Below the pieces are notes generated by a model. The model did not search any database. It had not been told where the DNA came from and saw only the letters and a list, made by a program, of their open reading frames with translations. Positions 43,892 to 52,367 of a DNA stretch of 64,000 nt are shown in pieces. Source of the stretch: CAVVKW01 sp963749035. GTDB taxonomy: Bacteria > Verrucomicrobiota > Verrucomicrobiia > Chthoniobacterales > JAATET01. The stretch is taken from NCBI GenBank assembly GCA_963749035.1, contig CAVVKW010000004.1:1718784-1782783 (forward strand). The letters are read 5' to 3'. Numbering within the stretch: position 1 is the stretch's first letter; each line of letters opens with the position of its first letter. The position numbers and the translations under genes are program-made.

Positions 43892-44986
43892 TCATCCCAT
43901 CGGCACGTTTTCCGGCAATCGGTTACACCGCCCCATCACCGCCGTCAGCAACGCCTGCCGGATGAACACCGCCCCGTGAGCCTGCGACCAATACAGATTG
44001 TGCGGCGTCGGATCCAAGCTCGTGTCCAATTCCTCCAGCCGCGCCAGCGGATGCAAAATCACCGCCCCTTCCTTGAGCGGACTCGTCGCGTCGAGCCGAA
44101 ACCGCGAGTCCAAATTTTTGTATCCATCCCCGACCTGCACGATCGAGTTCATGTAAATGACGTCCAGCTCCGGCAAACAGTGCGCGATGTCATTCGTGAT
44201 CTCGTGGTCAAACGACGCCGCGTCGATGTCCTTCGTCAGCTCGTCACCAAACGGATCCGCCATCTCGGACACAAACGTGATTTTCTCAATGTGCTCCTGG
44301 AACAACAGTGCCATCAGCACGAAACTCTTCACCGCCCGCATGCTCCCCGGGGTCCCCAACACGCCAATCTTGAGCTTGTCCTTGATCGGCTCCGGCTTCG
44401 CCAACTCCGGCCGCCACTTCAAGAGCGCGTACCAATCCGCCATCGCCTGCGTCGGGTGCTCTCCCGTTCCGTTCCCGGCATTGACCAGCGGAAGCCGCAG
44501 ATTCGCCATGATCCGCTCCGGCGCATCCGTCTCCGTGTGACGCATGATCACGCAATCGCCGTAGGCGTTGAACATCTCACCGATATCCTCGAGCGACTCC
44601 CCCTTCTTCACGCCCGTCGTTCCCCCGTCCGGAATGCTGATGATCCGACCGTCCAACCGCAACACCGCGCTCTCAAACGACAACCTCGTCCGCGTGCTCG
44701 CCTCGAAAAACGCCGTGATCACGACGTAATTCTCGAGCGGATTGTGCGGCCCAATCTCGATCGCCTCCAGCACCGACGCGAGCTTGCACAACTCCACGAC
44801 CTCCTCCCGCGAAAACTGCTTCACGGACAACACCGACCGAAAAGCCATCCCCCGCAGCACCTCGAGGTCGACGTTCGTCCGTCGAAACAACGACCCGGCC
44901 TCCGGGTGCAACGATTCACTTTCCGGCGGCGGCGCCAGAACTTCCAACAGCCGGTTCGGCTTGAACTTCGGAGTCTCCACGCTCAC
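43892..44986 (-). CDS. pyrB: Aspartate/ornithine carbamoyltransferase family protein (PyrB-like)
   Basis: The 364-residue protein is a carbamoyltransferase, most like aspartate carbamoyltransferase of pyrimidine synthesis. The carbamoyl-phosphate motif FFEASTRTRLSFESA (93-107) is intact, as are TGVKKGES (124-131), GEHPTQ (175-180) and ILHPLARLEELD near the C-terminus, where true PyrB usually has HPLPR. It has an N-terminal extension of about 50 residues. GTG 44986 is chosen because it overlaps the stop of a 39-codon gene as GTGA; the longer frame to 45070 lies inside that gene. It is downstream of a symporter, not beside pyr genes, so a catabolic carbamoyltransferase is a fair alternative. 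Confidence 0.85.
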   Translation of the reverse strand: MSVETPKFKPNRLLEVLAPPPESESLHPEAGSLFRRTNVDLEVLRGMAFRSVLSVKQFSREEVVELCKLASVLEAIEIGPHNPLENYVVITAFFEASTRTRLSFESAVLRLDGRIISIPDGGTTGVKKGESLEDIGEMFNAYGDCVIMRHTETDAPERIMANLRLPLVNAGNGTGEHPTQAMADWYALLKWRPELAKPEPIKDKLKIGVLGTPGSMRAVKSFVLMALLFQEHIEKITFVSEMADPFGDELTKDIDAASFDHEITNDIAHCLPELDVIYMNSIVQVGDGYKNLDSRFRLDATSPLKEGAVILHPLARLEELDTSLDPTPHNLYWSQAHGAVFIRQALLTAVMGRCNRLPENVPMG

Positions 44987-45102
44987 CAGACCCGACCCTT
45001 CCGGTGGTCGTGCCAAATCATCGCCACCAGCGTCACCGCACCGAGCGCGGTCCAACCCAGCGCGAGCCAAATCAGAAACTGAACGAAGGGGAGGGCAAAC
45101 AT
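44983..45102 (-). CDS. Small membrane protein (39 residues) between symporter and carbamoyltransferase
   Basis: The reading frame starts ATG 45102-45100, three bases after the symporter stop, and ends TGA at 44985-44983 overlapping the GTG start of the carbamoyltransferase. The translation begins MFALPFVQFLIWLALGW, continues hydrophobic to about residue 30 (VTLVAMIWHD) and ends with the basic HRKGRVW, so it should be a single-span inner-membrane peptide with a positive cytoplasmic end. The exact packing of start and stop with both neighbours supports a real gene. It resembles the small accessory subunits of sodium:solute symporters in position and shape, not in any sequence I can name. Confidence 0.75.
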   Translation of the reverse strand: MFALPFVQFLIWLALGWTALGAVTLVAMIWHDHRKGRVW

Positions 45103-45105
45103 AGA

Positions 45106-46539
45106 TCAGGCGGGGTCAGGGTGCTCATTCAGGGTCTTCCAATCAAACGAATCCGGACGCAGCGCGGTTGTCACAAAAACGGTCACCATCGACACCGCGG
45201 CACTGATCAACGAAGCCGTGAACCAGCCCAGCGTAAAATACGCAACCAAGCCCAACACACTCCCCAACAGCATCGCCGCCGCCGCGCCGACCCGCGAGGT
45301 CTGCGGAAAATACAACCCCGCCACGATCGGCCAGATCGCGCTCGCGACCAGCGGCCCCGACGAATAAAGCACCGTAATCAAATTACCTCGGTTCGGAAGA
45401 CAGATTACCCACGTCAGAACACCTAAGCCGACGATCACCCAAGTCGACGCCCTCCGCACCGCCTCGTCGCTCGCCTCCGGTCGGAACACCTTCCGGTAAA
45501 TATCCTCCGTCACCAGATCCGCGGTCGCCGCCAGCAAACTGTCGATGCTCGAAGCCAGCGAACAGAACAGGACAATGAACACCAGAATCGATCCGACTCC
45601 TCCCAGCACCTGACTCGCCACCAGCGGCCCCACCATGTCCGGATCCGCCGCGTTGATGCCCAGCGGCCCGGCGCACAGGCCAATGAACCCGGCCGCGATC
45701 GGAATCGGGAACCACAGCAGACCCGACAGGAAAAACGCCTTCAGCGGCACGCCCTTCCGCATCGCAAACGCCCGGCTCCACCACACGTTGTTGTGGAAGA
45801 CCTCCCCGAATCCAAAGAACAGATTGTTGAACAACGCCAGAAGCGCCACCGGCATAAACACCTCCAGCAACGTCGGCTGATCCGCCGCGATCGACGTGTA
45901 AACCGCCCCCACGTCGATCCGCATCAGCACCACTACGCCAACGACAACAATGCCGATAAGGATGATGACACTCTGGATGAAATCCGTCCCGATCACCGCG
46001 TAGAGCCCTCCGAACAGCGTGTAAACGATGCAGACGAACAGAATCGCCGACATCCCGTATTCGTAGGGAATGCCCGAAAGCGCCTGCAGAAACTTCCCGC
46101 CCGCCATCGCCATGCTCACCAGCCACGCCATCGAGTAAACCAGCGAGATCGCCAGAAACAGCCCCCACGCCACCTTGCCAAACCGAAGCCGCACGAAGTC
46201 ACCGCTCGTGTAGCCCTTCGGCATTAATTCGCGAATCCGCTGCGCCATCGGAGCGAAGAGAAACAACCCAAAACTCGCCGTCGAATACGCCAGCATCCCC
46301 CAGACCCCCATCTTCAGCGCAAAGACCGGTGCCAGCATCACCGTGTTCGACGTCACCCACGTCGCCATCGCCGTCGCCGCACTCAGTGCCAGCCCGACGT
46401 TCCGGCCCGCCAGCATGAACCCATCCAGATTCACCGCCTTCCGACCCCAATAAACGCCCAGCCCGATCCAGATCAGACCAAAAACCGTCAGCAGCAAATA
46501 CCCCACCCAGGGCTCTAAAACCGAACTCTGCAAATTCAC
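45106..46539 (-). CDS. Sodium:solute symporter (SSS family)
   Basis: The 477-residue protein has about 13 membrane helices and the SSS fold, coupling sodium entry to uptake of a small solute. Typical parts are GRKAVNLDGFMLAGRNVGLALSAATAMATWV (first core helix), GYTSGDFVRLRFG, ALSGIPYEYG and a long run FCSLASSIDSLLAATADLVTEDIY, which is the family signature region. The substrate cannot be read; neighbours that cleave carbamoyl and amide bonds suggest a ureide, hydantoin, pantothenate-like or amino-acid substrate. GTG 46539 is chosen from the GTGA overlap with the fn3 gene; the longer frame to 46638 adds Gly-rich sequence. Confidence 0.9.
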   Translation of the reverse strand: MNLQSSVLEPWVGYLLLTVFGLIWIGLGVYWGRKAVNLDGFMLAGRNVGLALSAATAMATWVTSNTVMLAPVFALKMGVWGMLAYSTASFGLFLFAPMAQRIRELMPKGYTSGDFVRLRFGKVAWGLFLAISLVYSMAWLVSMAMAGGKFLQALSGIPYEYGMSAILFVCIVYTLFGGLYAVIGTDFIQSVIILIGIVVVGVVVLMRIDVGAVYTSIAADQPTLLEVFMPVALLALFNNLFFGFGEVFHNNVWWSRAFAMRKGVPLKAFFLSGLLWFPIPIAAGFIGLCAGPLGINAADPDMVGPLVASQVLGGVGSILVFIVLFCSLASSIDSLLAATADLVTEDIYRKVFRPEASDEAVRRASTWVIVGLGVLTWVICLPNRGNLITVLYSSGPLVASAIWPIVAGLYFPQTSRVGAAAAMLLGSVLGLVAYFTLGWFTASLISAAVSMVTVFVTTALRPDSFDWKTLNEHPDPA

Positions 46540-46949
46540 GACGCCAACGCCTCCCGCACACGCTGACGACGATACCCTCCGACCACCGCCACCACCGTCA
46601 AAACGAAGACCACCATTCCGACCACCAGCAACGTCCAAACCTTCCCGGCCGACGGATACGCCACTTCGACCTCCAGCGGCTCAGACCATTCTCCCCCCGC
46701 CGCCCGCACGCGAAACGAGTGCACCCCCTCCTTCAGCCCCGAAGCAAAAAACGCCAGATCCGGACCCTCGTAGCGAACCCGCTCACCCTGGGACAGCTCG
46801 TATTCCGCAACCCCCTCGATTGCCTCCCAACTCAGCAGCGCGTGACCTTCACCAGCCGCCACCGGCGACTCCGTGACCCACCGCGGAGCCTCCACGGCCG
46901 AAGCCGAACTCATCAGTAAAAACGCAGCAACAACTCGACTGGGGACCAA
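46536..46949 (-). CDS. Fibronectin type III-like membrane protein, overlapping the symporter gene
   Basis: From a TTG start (46949) the product is 137 residues: a signal-peptide-like stretch VPSRVVAAFLLMSSASAVEA, an fn3-like domain (HALLSWEAIEGVAEYELSQG, GVHSFRVRAAGGEW) and one C-terminal membrane helix (WTLLVVGMVVFVLTVVAVVGG) with a basic end. The frame is open to 47078, but the extra N-terminus (MRNAECEMTGGLRNAEMG) is just translated heptamer repeat. The start is therefore uncertain, with an ATG at residue 56 of the long frame as another option. It overlaps the symporter by 4 nt and may be a periplasmic binding or accessory subunit. Confidence 0.6.
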   Translation of the reverse strand: MVPSRVVAAFLLMSSASAVEAPRWVTESPVAAGEGHALLSWEAIEGVAEYELSQGERVRYEGPDLAFFASGLKEGVHSFRVRAAGGEWSEPLEVEVAYPSAGKVWTLLVVGMVVFVLTVVAVVGGYRRQRVREALAS

Positions 46950-47011
46950 GAGACCGATTCGCCCACCATGAAAAACGATAACCCCGAGTTCAAGAAAAAC
47001 GCTCAGCTCCC

Positions 47012-47088
47012 CGGAAATCCGAAATCCCATTTCCGCATTCCGCAATCCCCCCGTCATTTCGCATTCCGCATTCCGCATTTCTCATTCA
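47012..47088. repeat. Heptamer short-tandem-repeat element in a divergent gap
   Basis: Units of the form GAAATCC, ATTTCCG, CATTCCG and CATTTCG run through this 77-bp stretch and end 10 nt before the GTG start of the M20 amidohydrolase. The last part has repeated CATTCCG at a 7-base step, as in the 39351 and 39619 elements. The gap also holds the promoters of both divergent units. Confidence 0.8.
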
Positions 47089-47098
47089 TCGTGAACCC

Positions 47099-48403
47099 GT
47101 GACCCTCGCACCCGCCGCCGCCCCGCCTGCCAACACCGCCGCCACCCCGATCGCCGACCTGCGCATCGATCCCAAGCGACTCCGCGAGGATCTCCGCGTC
47201 CTCTCGCAGTTCGGTTACAACGACACCGACCACGGCATCTACCGGATGGCGTTCACCGAAGCCGACCTCGACGCCCGCCATTGGCTGCGCGACCAAATGG
47301 CCGCCCTCGGCATGGCCGTCCGCATCGACGGAGCCGCCAACGTCATCGGCCATTGGCCACCCGACAATACCCGCCCCGCCGTCATCCTCGGCTCCCACAC
47401 CGACACCGTCCCCTGCGGCGGGCACCTCGACGGCAACCTTGGCGTCCTCTGCGGGCTCGAAACCGCGCGCGTCCTCATCGAAGCCGACGTCCGCCTCGAG
47501 CACCCGATCGAGGTCATCTCCTTCTCCGACGAAGAAGGCCGCTTCGGCGGCATGCTCGGGTCCGAAGCCTTCACCGGACGCCTGACGCCCGAGCGCCTCC
47601 TCAGCGCGACCGACCTCGCCGGCACCCGCCTCGCCGACGCCATGACCGAGCGCGGATTCGAGCCCACCCTCGCCCTCGACGCCCGCCGCGAACCCTCCTC
47701 GATCGCCGCCTTTCTCGAGCTCCACATCGAGCAAGGCCCCGTCCTCGACACCGCGCGCAAGCAGCTCGGTATCGTCGACAAGATCACCGGCCTCTTCCGC
47801 TGGTCCGCCCGCCTGCTCGGCAAACCCAATCACGCCGGCACTACCCCGATGAACCTCCGCCAGGACGCCTTCCTCGGCCTCGCCGAATTCGCCAACGAAA
47901 TTCCCCGCGTCCTCGAGGAAAACGGCAGCGACCGCTCCCGCGCCACCATCGGCAACGTCGAACTCACCCCCGGCGCCGCCAACACCATTCCCGGCTGCGC
48001 GGAATTCTCGCTCGACGTCCGCGACACCGATCCCGAGACCCTCGAAGAACTCTCCCGCGCCTTCCGCAAAGCCCTCTCCGCCATCGCCCGCCGCCACGAC
48101 CTCCGGTTCGAATTCGACGAAGTCAGCCGCATCGCCCCCCGCCCCTGCGCCGACGCCGTCGTCGACGCCCTCACTCACCAAGCCCAACGCCTCGAGTCCA
48201 CCTACGAAATCATGCCCAGCGGCGCCGCCCACGATTCCCAGCTCCTCGCCGAGATCGCACCCGTCGGCATGATCTTCGTCCCCAGCCGCGACGGCCAAAG
48301 CCACTCCCCCGCCGAATGGACCGCTTGGCAGGACGTCGAAGCCGGCTGCAACGTCCTCCTCCAAACCACCCTCACCCTCGCCACGGAATCAGCCACCCTG
48401 TAG
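47099..48403 (+). CDS. M20 family amidohydrolase (allantoate amidohydrolase / N-carbamoyl-L-amino-acid hydrolase type)
   Basis: The 434-residue zinc hydrolase cleaves carbamoyl or amide bonds, as AllC/HyuC-type enzymes do on allantoate or N-carbamoyl amino acids. Metal-site motifs are present: GSHTDTVPCGG (His100), DGNLGVLCGL (Asp111), SFSDEEGRFGG (Glu145/146) and the C-terminal GAAHDSQ. The dimerisation-domain stretch GKPNHAGTTPMNLRQDAF also fits. The start is GTG 47099, just after the heptamer element. It is followed by the isochorismatase-like gene and divergent from the symporter unit; the whole locus would take up and degrade a carbamoylated compound. The exact substrate is not decided by the sequence. 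Confidence 0.86.
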   Translation: MTLAPAAAPPANTAATPIADLRIDPKRLREDLRVLSQFGYNDTDHGIYRMAFTEADLDARHWLRDQMAALGMAVRIDGAANVIGHWPPDNTRPAVILGSHTDTVPCGGHLDGNLGVLCGLETARVLIEADVRLEHPIEVISFSDEEGRFGGMLGSEAFTGRLTPERLLSATDLAGTRLADAMTERGFEPTLALDARREPSSIAAFLELHIEQGPVLDTARKQLGIVDKITGLFRWSARLLGKPNHAGTTPMNLRQDAFLGLAEFANEIPRVLEENGSDRSRATIGNVELTPGAANTIPGCAEFSLDVRDTDPETLEELSRAFRKALSAIARRHDLRFEFDEVSRIAPRPCADAVVDALTHQAQRLESTYEIMPSGAAHDSQLLAEIAPVGMIFVPSRDGQSHSPAEWTAWQDVEAGCNVLLQTTLTLATESATL

Positions 48404-48429
48404 CCACGGCAACCCCCACCCCCCACCCA

Positions 48430-48461
48430 CCACTCAACACTCAACTCTCAACACTCAACTT
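48430..48461. repeat. Heptamer short-tandem-repeat element (ACTCAAC type)
   Basis: Four 7-base units ACTCAAC / TCTCAAC lie in the 62-bp gap between the M20 and isochorismatase-like genes, ending 4 nt before the GTG start. The pattern is of the same 7-base type as the CGCATTT elements but differs in sequence. Confidence 0.8.
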
Positions 48462-48465
48462 CCCC

Positions 48466-49212
48466 GTGTCCCAACTCACCGACTCCACCGAGCGCGACCC
48501 GCTGCTCGATCTCTACAAAGGCTCCCTCGGCGAGGAAAACCCCGCCCACCATTGGATGCTCGCCCGGCAGCAGACCGCGCTGCTCTGCATCGACATGCAG
48601 TATCTGGACGCCGCCCGCGGCCACGGCATCTTCCGCGACGCCACCTCGTCCGGCGTCCCGCTGGAAGATCAGGAATACTATTTCTCCACCCTCGAAGGCC
48701 GCGTCATCCCCCGCATGCGCCAACTCCAGGACACCTTCCGCCGCGCCGGACTCGAAGTCATCCACGTCCGCATCCAGGCCCTCACCACCGACGGCCGCGA
48801 TCGTTCCAAGGGCCACAAACGCCTCGGCGTTCTCGCCGCCCCCGGCACCCGCGACGCCGACTTCCTCGAAGCTGTCGCCCCCCAGGGCGACGAGATCACC
48901 ATCAACAAAACCGCCAGCGGCGTCTTCTCCTCCACCAACGTCAACTTCGTCCTCAAAAATCTTGGCATCACCGCCGTTTACGTCGTCGGCGTTTACACCA
49001 ACGAATGCGTGGAAACGACGATCCGCGACGCCTGCGACCTCGGCTATCTCGTGACGATGGTCGACGACTGCTGCACCACCGTGACGCCGGAACTCCAGCG
49101 CGCCAGCGTCGCCGTTCTCCGCGATCGCTACGCCCGTATCCTCTCGAGTGCCGACGCCATCGCCGAGATCGAATCCCTTCGCACCGAGAAAGAACCCACC
49201 GTTCCGAGTTGA
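48466..49212 (+). CDS. Isochorismatase-like cysteine hydrolase
   Basis: The 248-residue protein is an isochorismatase-superfamily hydrolase that cleaves C-N or C-O bonds through a Cys-Asp-Lys triad. These appear as Asp43 (LCIDMQYLD), Lys148 (INKTASGVF) and Cys181 (GVYTNECVETTIRDACDLGY). Related enzymes include N-carbamoylsarcosine amidase, biuret hydrolase and ureidoacrylate amidohydrolase; the M20 neighbour points the same way. GTG 48466 is chosen, directly after the heptamer repeat. It is a little longer than usual at the N-terminus, with an extra helix before the first strand. Confidence 0.86.
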   Translation: MSQLTDSTERDPLLDLYKGSLGEENPAHHWMLARQQTALLCIDMQYLDAARGHGIFRDATSSGVPLEDQEYYFSTLEGRVIPRMRQLQDTFRRAGLEVIHVRIQALTTDGRDRSKGHKRLGVLAAPGTRDADFLEAVAPQGDEITINKTASGVFSSTNVNFVLKNLGITAVYVVGVYTNECVETTIRDACDLGYLVTMVDDCCTTVTPELQRASVAVLRDRYARILSSADAIAEIESLRTEKEPTVPS

Positions 49213-49330
49213 GTCAGCCGGGCAATTGCGGTCGCTCGTCCGCCTCGCAAACGGCCCACCTTCCGTTCGCATTCGAAGCCACGCTTCCGAAGCTGGAATT
49301 TCACGTGGCACCGCCCCGAGAGCCCGAAAG

Positions 49331-50125
49331 ATGAAGCTCCCGATCTACCAGGTCGACGCCTTCGCAGATCAGCCGTTCGAGGGGAATCCCGCGGCAGTGT
49401 GCCCGCTGGAATGCTGGCTTCCTGATTCCGTTCTTCAATCGATCGCCGAGGAAAACAACCTCTCGGAGACCGCGTTCTTCATCGGCGCAGGTGACCGCTA
49501 CCACCTGCGCTGGTTCACCCCGATTCAAGAAGTCGATCTGTGCGGACACGCCACTTTGGCCGCAGCCCACGTTCTCTTTTCTGGCGAATGCGAAAGCGCA
49601 GATCAGCTCAGCTTCGATTCGAGAAGCGGCCCATTGCGCGTCTTTCGAGACGGCGATCTGCTCACCCTCGATTTCCCCACCGACCCCGGCATTCGCTGTG
49701 AATCCCCGGTCGACCTGATCGAAGGCCTGCGAGCGACGCCAGTCGAATGCTACCGAGCGATGGACTACCTGGCCGTCTTCGACAGCGAGGCCAAAATCGC
49801 GGAAATCTCGCCTGATTTTCAAAGACTGAAGGCTCTGGATCGGCGCGGCGTCATCGTCACGGCGCGGGGAGAGGAGGAGGACTTCGTCAGCCGTTTCTTC
49901 GCTCCCAAATTCGGAATCGACGAAGACCCCGTAACCGGCTCGGCCCACTGCACACTCGCGCCCTACTGGGCCCGGACGCTGGGGAAGAACGCGCTGTCCG
50001 CAAAACAAATTTCCAAACGGACCGGACTACTCAAATGCCGCCTCTCCGCCGACCGTGTCTTCATTTCAGGCCGCGTTGCTGACTACCTACAGGGCCAGAT
50101 CGAGATCCCCGACGTGCACTTTTGA
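49331..50125 (+). CDS. PhzF family isomerase/epimerase-like protein
   Basis: The 264-residue protein belongs to the PhzF fold family of phenazine biosynthesis and related isomerases. It begins IYQVDAFADQPFEGNPAAV and has NLSETAFF with the catalytic Glu46, DLCGHATLAAAHVLF and the C-terminal DEDPVTGSAHCTLAPYW. No phenazine genes are near, and most PhzF homologues have unknown small-molecule substrates. ATG 49331 begins the first strand; the frame back to 49148 overlaps the previous gene's end. It follows the isochorismatase-like gene by 118 bp in the same direction. Confidence 0.88.
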   Translation: MKLPIYQVDAFADQPFEGNPAAVCPLECWLPDSVLQSIAEENNLSETAFFIGAGDRYHLRWFTPIQEVDLCGHATLAAAHVLFSGECESADQLSFDSRSGPLRVFRDGDLLTLDFPTDPGIRCESPVDLIEGLRATPVECYRAMDYLAVFDSEAKIAEISPDFQRLKALDRRGVIVTARGEEEDFVSRFFAPKFGIDEDPVTGSAHCTLAPYWARTLGKNALSAKQISKRTGLLKCRLSADRVFISGRVADYLQGQIEIPDVHF

Positions 50126-50326
50126 GCAGCGTTCTGGACTCACACGATGCCCTCGGTTTCTCCGAGCCTCCGTCCGAGGCCGCGCCGGACCACCCGTCAG
50201 ACCATTACCGGCTTCACTTCAGCCGGGCGAGACTGCCTACCGAGTGCTTCAAATTTACGTCCGCTCTGAAGGATTCGACCCTCGCAACCGACCGCCTGTC
50301 GTGCTGACATCGCGCTCAACGAAGAC

Positions 50327-50575
50327 GTGGCGATATTCTGTCCAAAATGTGGTGAGCAAATCCTATCCAGACGGGCAGGAGTTTGCCCGGGTTGTCGCGG
50401 AACTCTTCCAGAATCCCTTCAACTCAATGAAGCGGCGAGAGCAAAGATCGATGTGGAATTTGAGCGTGCAAGGCGCGTTTCCAAACGGGGGCCGGGTCGC
50501 CTTGGCACCGACACCGGCGCGACCGGCTTCGGATGGACCGGTGATGATCTCGGAGGGTGCGACGGCGGCGATTAG
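50327..50575 (+). CDS. Small zinc-ribbon protein
   Basis: The GTG-initiated frame encodes 82 residues with a CxxC pair near the start, IFCPKCGEQILS, and a second pair, AGVCPGCRGTLPESLQL, spaced as in a zinc ribbon, followed by a charged helix (AARAKIDVEFERARR) and a Gly/Asp-rich tail. Both CxxC pairs and the helix argue against chance, though the tail looks degenerate. It sits in the 713-bp stretch between the PhzF-like gene and mqo; the rest of that stretch (50126-50326 and 50576-50838) has no gene I can support. Confidence 0.5.
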   Translation: MAIFCPKCGEQILSRRAGVCPGCRGTLPESLQLNEAARAKIDVEFERARRVSKRGPGRLGTDTGATGFGWTGDDLGGCDGGD

Positions 50576-50838
50576 CCTGGAGCAGACAATCAAACGCTTC
50601 CTACCCTCACGCAGAATCATTTGGCGACCTGCAACGCCCTTCTCCCGAAGCTCACGCCTCAACAATTCGTCCTCTCAGGTCTCCCCGCAACGCTCGCATT
50701 CCGAAGTTGAAAGCGCCTTCGGCCGCGCCTGCCAACTCACCGGGACAGGCCCACAATTCTCCCATTCCGACCACAGAAGCCAGTGTGCCGCTGGGGCTTC
50801 CCGCCCCCTGCTCGATCCACGCGGCGATTGAGTCGACG

Positions 50839-52338
50839 CTATCCCAACTCCAGCGCCGCGCTCGCTTGCGCCGCCACGTCGCGGAAAAACTCGGCGTTCT
50901 CCGCCCGTTTGATGTCCACGTCGTAAGTCGGAATTAAACTTTTCAATCTCTCCTTCGCCCCGGCGTCATCAAGCAGCTGCGGGAAACATTTTCTTAACAC
51001 CTCCAGCACGATGTGAACCGATACCGAAGCTCCGGGAGACGCTCCGAGCAGCGCGGAAATCGTCCGATCCTTGTCCGTAATCACTTCCGTGCCGTAGTGA
51101 ACAATCCCTGCCTCGCCGTCGGTCTTTTTGATCGCCTGCACGCGAATCCCGCCATCGACCAGCTTCCAATCCTTGGCCTCCGCACCCGGATAGAACACCT
51201 GAAGCACCTCCATTCGATCCGCCATGCTTTGCGTCCCTTGCTGCACGAGGTAGCGAACGAGATCGAGATTGTGCACCCCGATCTTCAGCAACGTCGCGAG
51301 GTTGTCCGGCTTCACCGAAAGCGGCAGGTCGAAGTAGCTGCCCGTCTTGTGAAGAAACTTCGTCGTCCACGCCGCGAAGGGGCCGAACAGCAGCGTCTTC
51401 CGCCCGTCGAGAATCCGCGTATCGAGGTGCGGCACCGCCATCGTCGGTGCAGCGTTCAAAGGCTGGCCGTAAACTTTCGCCCGATGCCGCTCGACGACTT
51501 CCGGCACGTCACAGACGAGCCACTGCCCGCCGATGGGAAACCCGCCCAGCCCCTTGGCTTCGGCGATTCCCGATTTCTGCAGCATCGTCAGACTCCCGCC
51601 GCCCGCGCCCACGAAGACAAACTTCGTCCGATTCTTCCGCTTCGCGCCGGTCGAAAGATCCTTGACCGAGACGTTCCACCCCTCCTCCGTCCGGTCCAGA
51701 TCCGTCACCCGATGACCCGACGCCACGCCACAACCCGGCTGCTTCGCCAGCCACGCGATGAGCTTCCGCGACACAACCCCAAAATTCACGTCCGTCCCAG
51801 AATCCATCTTCGTCGCCGCGATCGGAACGTCGCCACGCTTCTCGGTCAACAATGGCGACCACGACCCAATGGTCGACGGATCGGTCGAATACTCCATCGA
51901 CGAAAAGAAATGGTGCGCCGCCATGCCCGCGTGCCGATCCCGCAGAAAGTCCACCCACTCCTGCCCGTGCACAAAACTCAAGTGCGCCACAGGATTGATG
52001 AATTCCTTCGGATTCTCGATCATCCCATCAGCCACCGCTGACGCCCAGAATTGGCGGGAAGCCTCGAACTGCTCAAAAATCCCGATCACCCGCGATACGT
52101 CGACGCTGCCGTCCACCTCGCGGTTCGGCGTGTAACTCAGTTCGCAGATCCCCGCGTGCCCCGTCCCCGCGTTGTTCCACCCGTGCGAACTCTCCTGCGC
52201 AGCATCCTCGGTGACCTCGTAAACCTGAATCGTCATCTCTGGCGATACGCATTTGAGCAGTGCCCCGAGATTAGCGGACATTACCCCGCTACCGATCAGA
52301 ACAACGTCCGGATTTTCGATGTGCGTATCGTATTTCAT
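50839..52338 (-). CDS. mqo: Malate:quinone oxidoreductase family dehydrogenase
   Basis: The 499-residue FAD protein belongs to the membrane-associated malate:quinone oxidoreductase family. The FAD loop is VVLIGSGVMSANLGALLK near residue 12, followed by QESSHGWNNAGTGHAGICELSYTP, the typical Mqo stretch, and GAGGGSLTMLQKSGIAEAKG. It ends in the conserved SALLGASPGASVSVHIVLEVL. Its position, 29 bp downstream of rhaB, raises the alternative that it oxidises L-lactate, as the S. aureus family member Lqo does, since rhamnose breakdown yields lactaldehyde and lactate. ATG 52338 is chosen over 52410 because the longer frame runs into the 3' end of rhaB. Confidence 0.88.
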   Translation of the reverse strand: MKYDTHIENPDVVLIGSGVMSANLGALLKCVSPEMTIQVYEVTEDAAQESSHGWNNAGTGHAGICELSYTPNREVDGSVDVSRVIGIFEQFEASRQFWASAVADGMIENPKEFINPVAHLSFVHGQEWVDFLRDRHAGMAAHHFFSSMEYSTDPSTIGSWSPLLTEKRGDVPIAATKMDSGTDVNFGVVSRKLIAWLAKQPGCGVASGHRVTDLDRTEEGWNVSVKDLSTGAKRKNRTKFVFVGAGGGSLTMLQKSGIAEAKGLGGFPIGGQWLVCDVPEVVERHRAKVYGQPLNAAPTMAVPHLDTRILDGRKTLLFGPFAAWTTKFLHKTGSYFDLPLSVKPDNLATLLKIGVHNLDLVRYLVQQGTQSMADRMEVLQVFYPGAEAKDWKLVDGGIRVQAIKKTDGEAGIVHYGTEVITDKDRTISALLGASPGASVSVHIVLEVLRKCFPQLLDDAGAKERLKSLIPTYDVDIKRAENAEFFRDVAAQASAALELG

Positions 52339-52367
52339 AAAAGGGGGCGGGAATTTGACCCGTGCGT

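Noticed and set aside
43892..45070. ATG start of the carbamoyltransferase at 45070
   Set aside because: It lies within the 39-codon small gene and adds a non-conserved stretch; GTG 44986 couples to that gene's stop.
50055..50831. 258-codon plus-strand frame after the PhzF-like gene
   Set aside because: It begins inside the PhzF-like gene in another frame and shows no domain; the zinc-ribbon frame in the same region is better supported.
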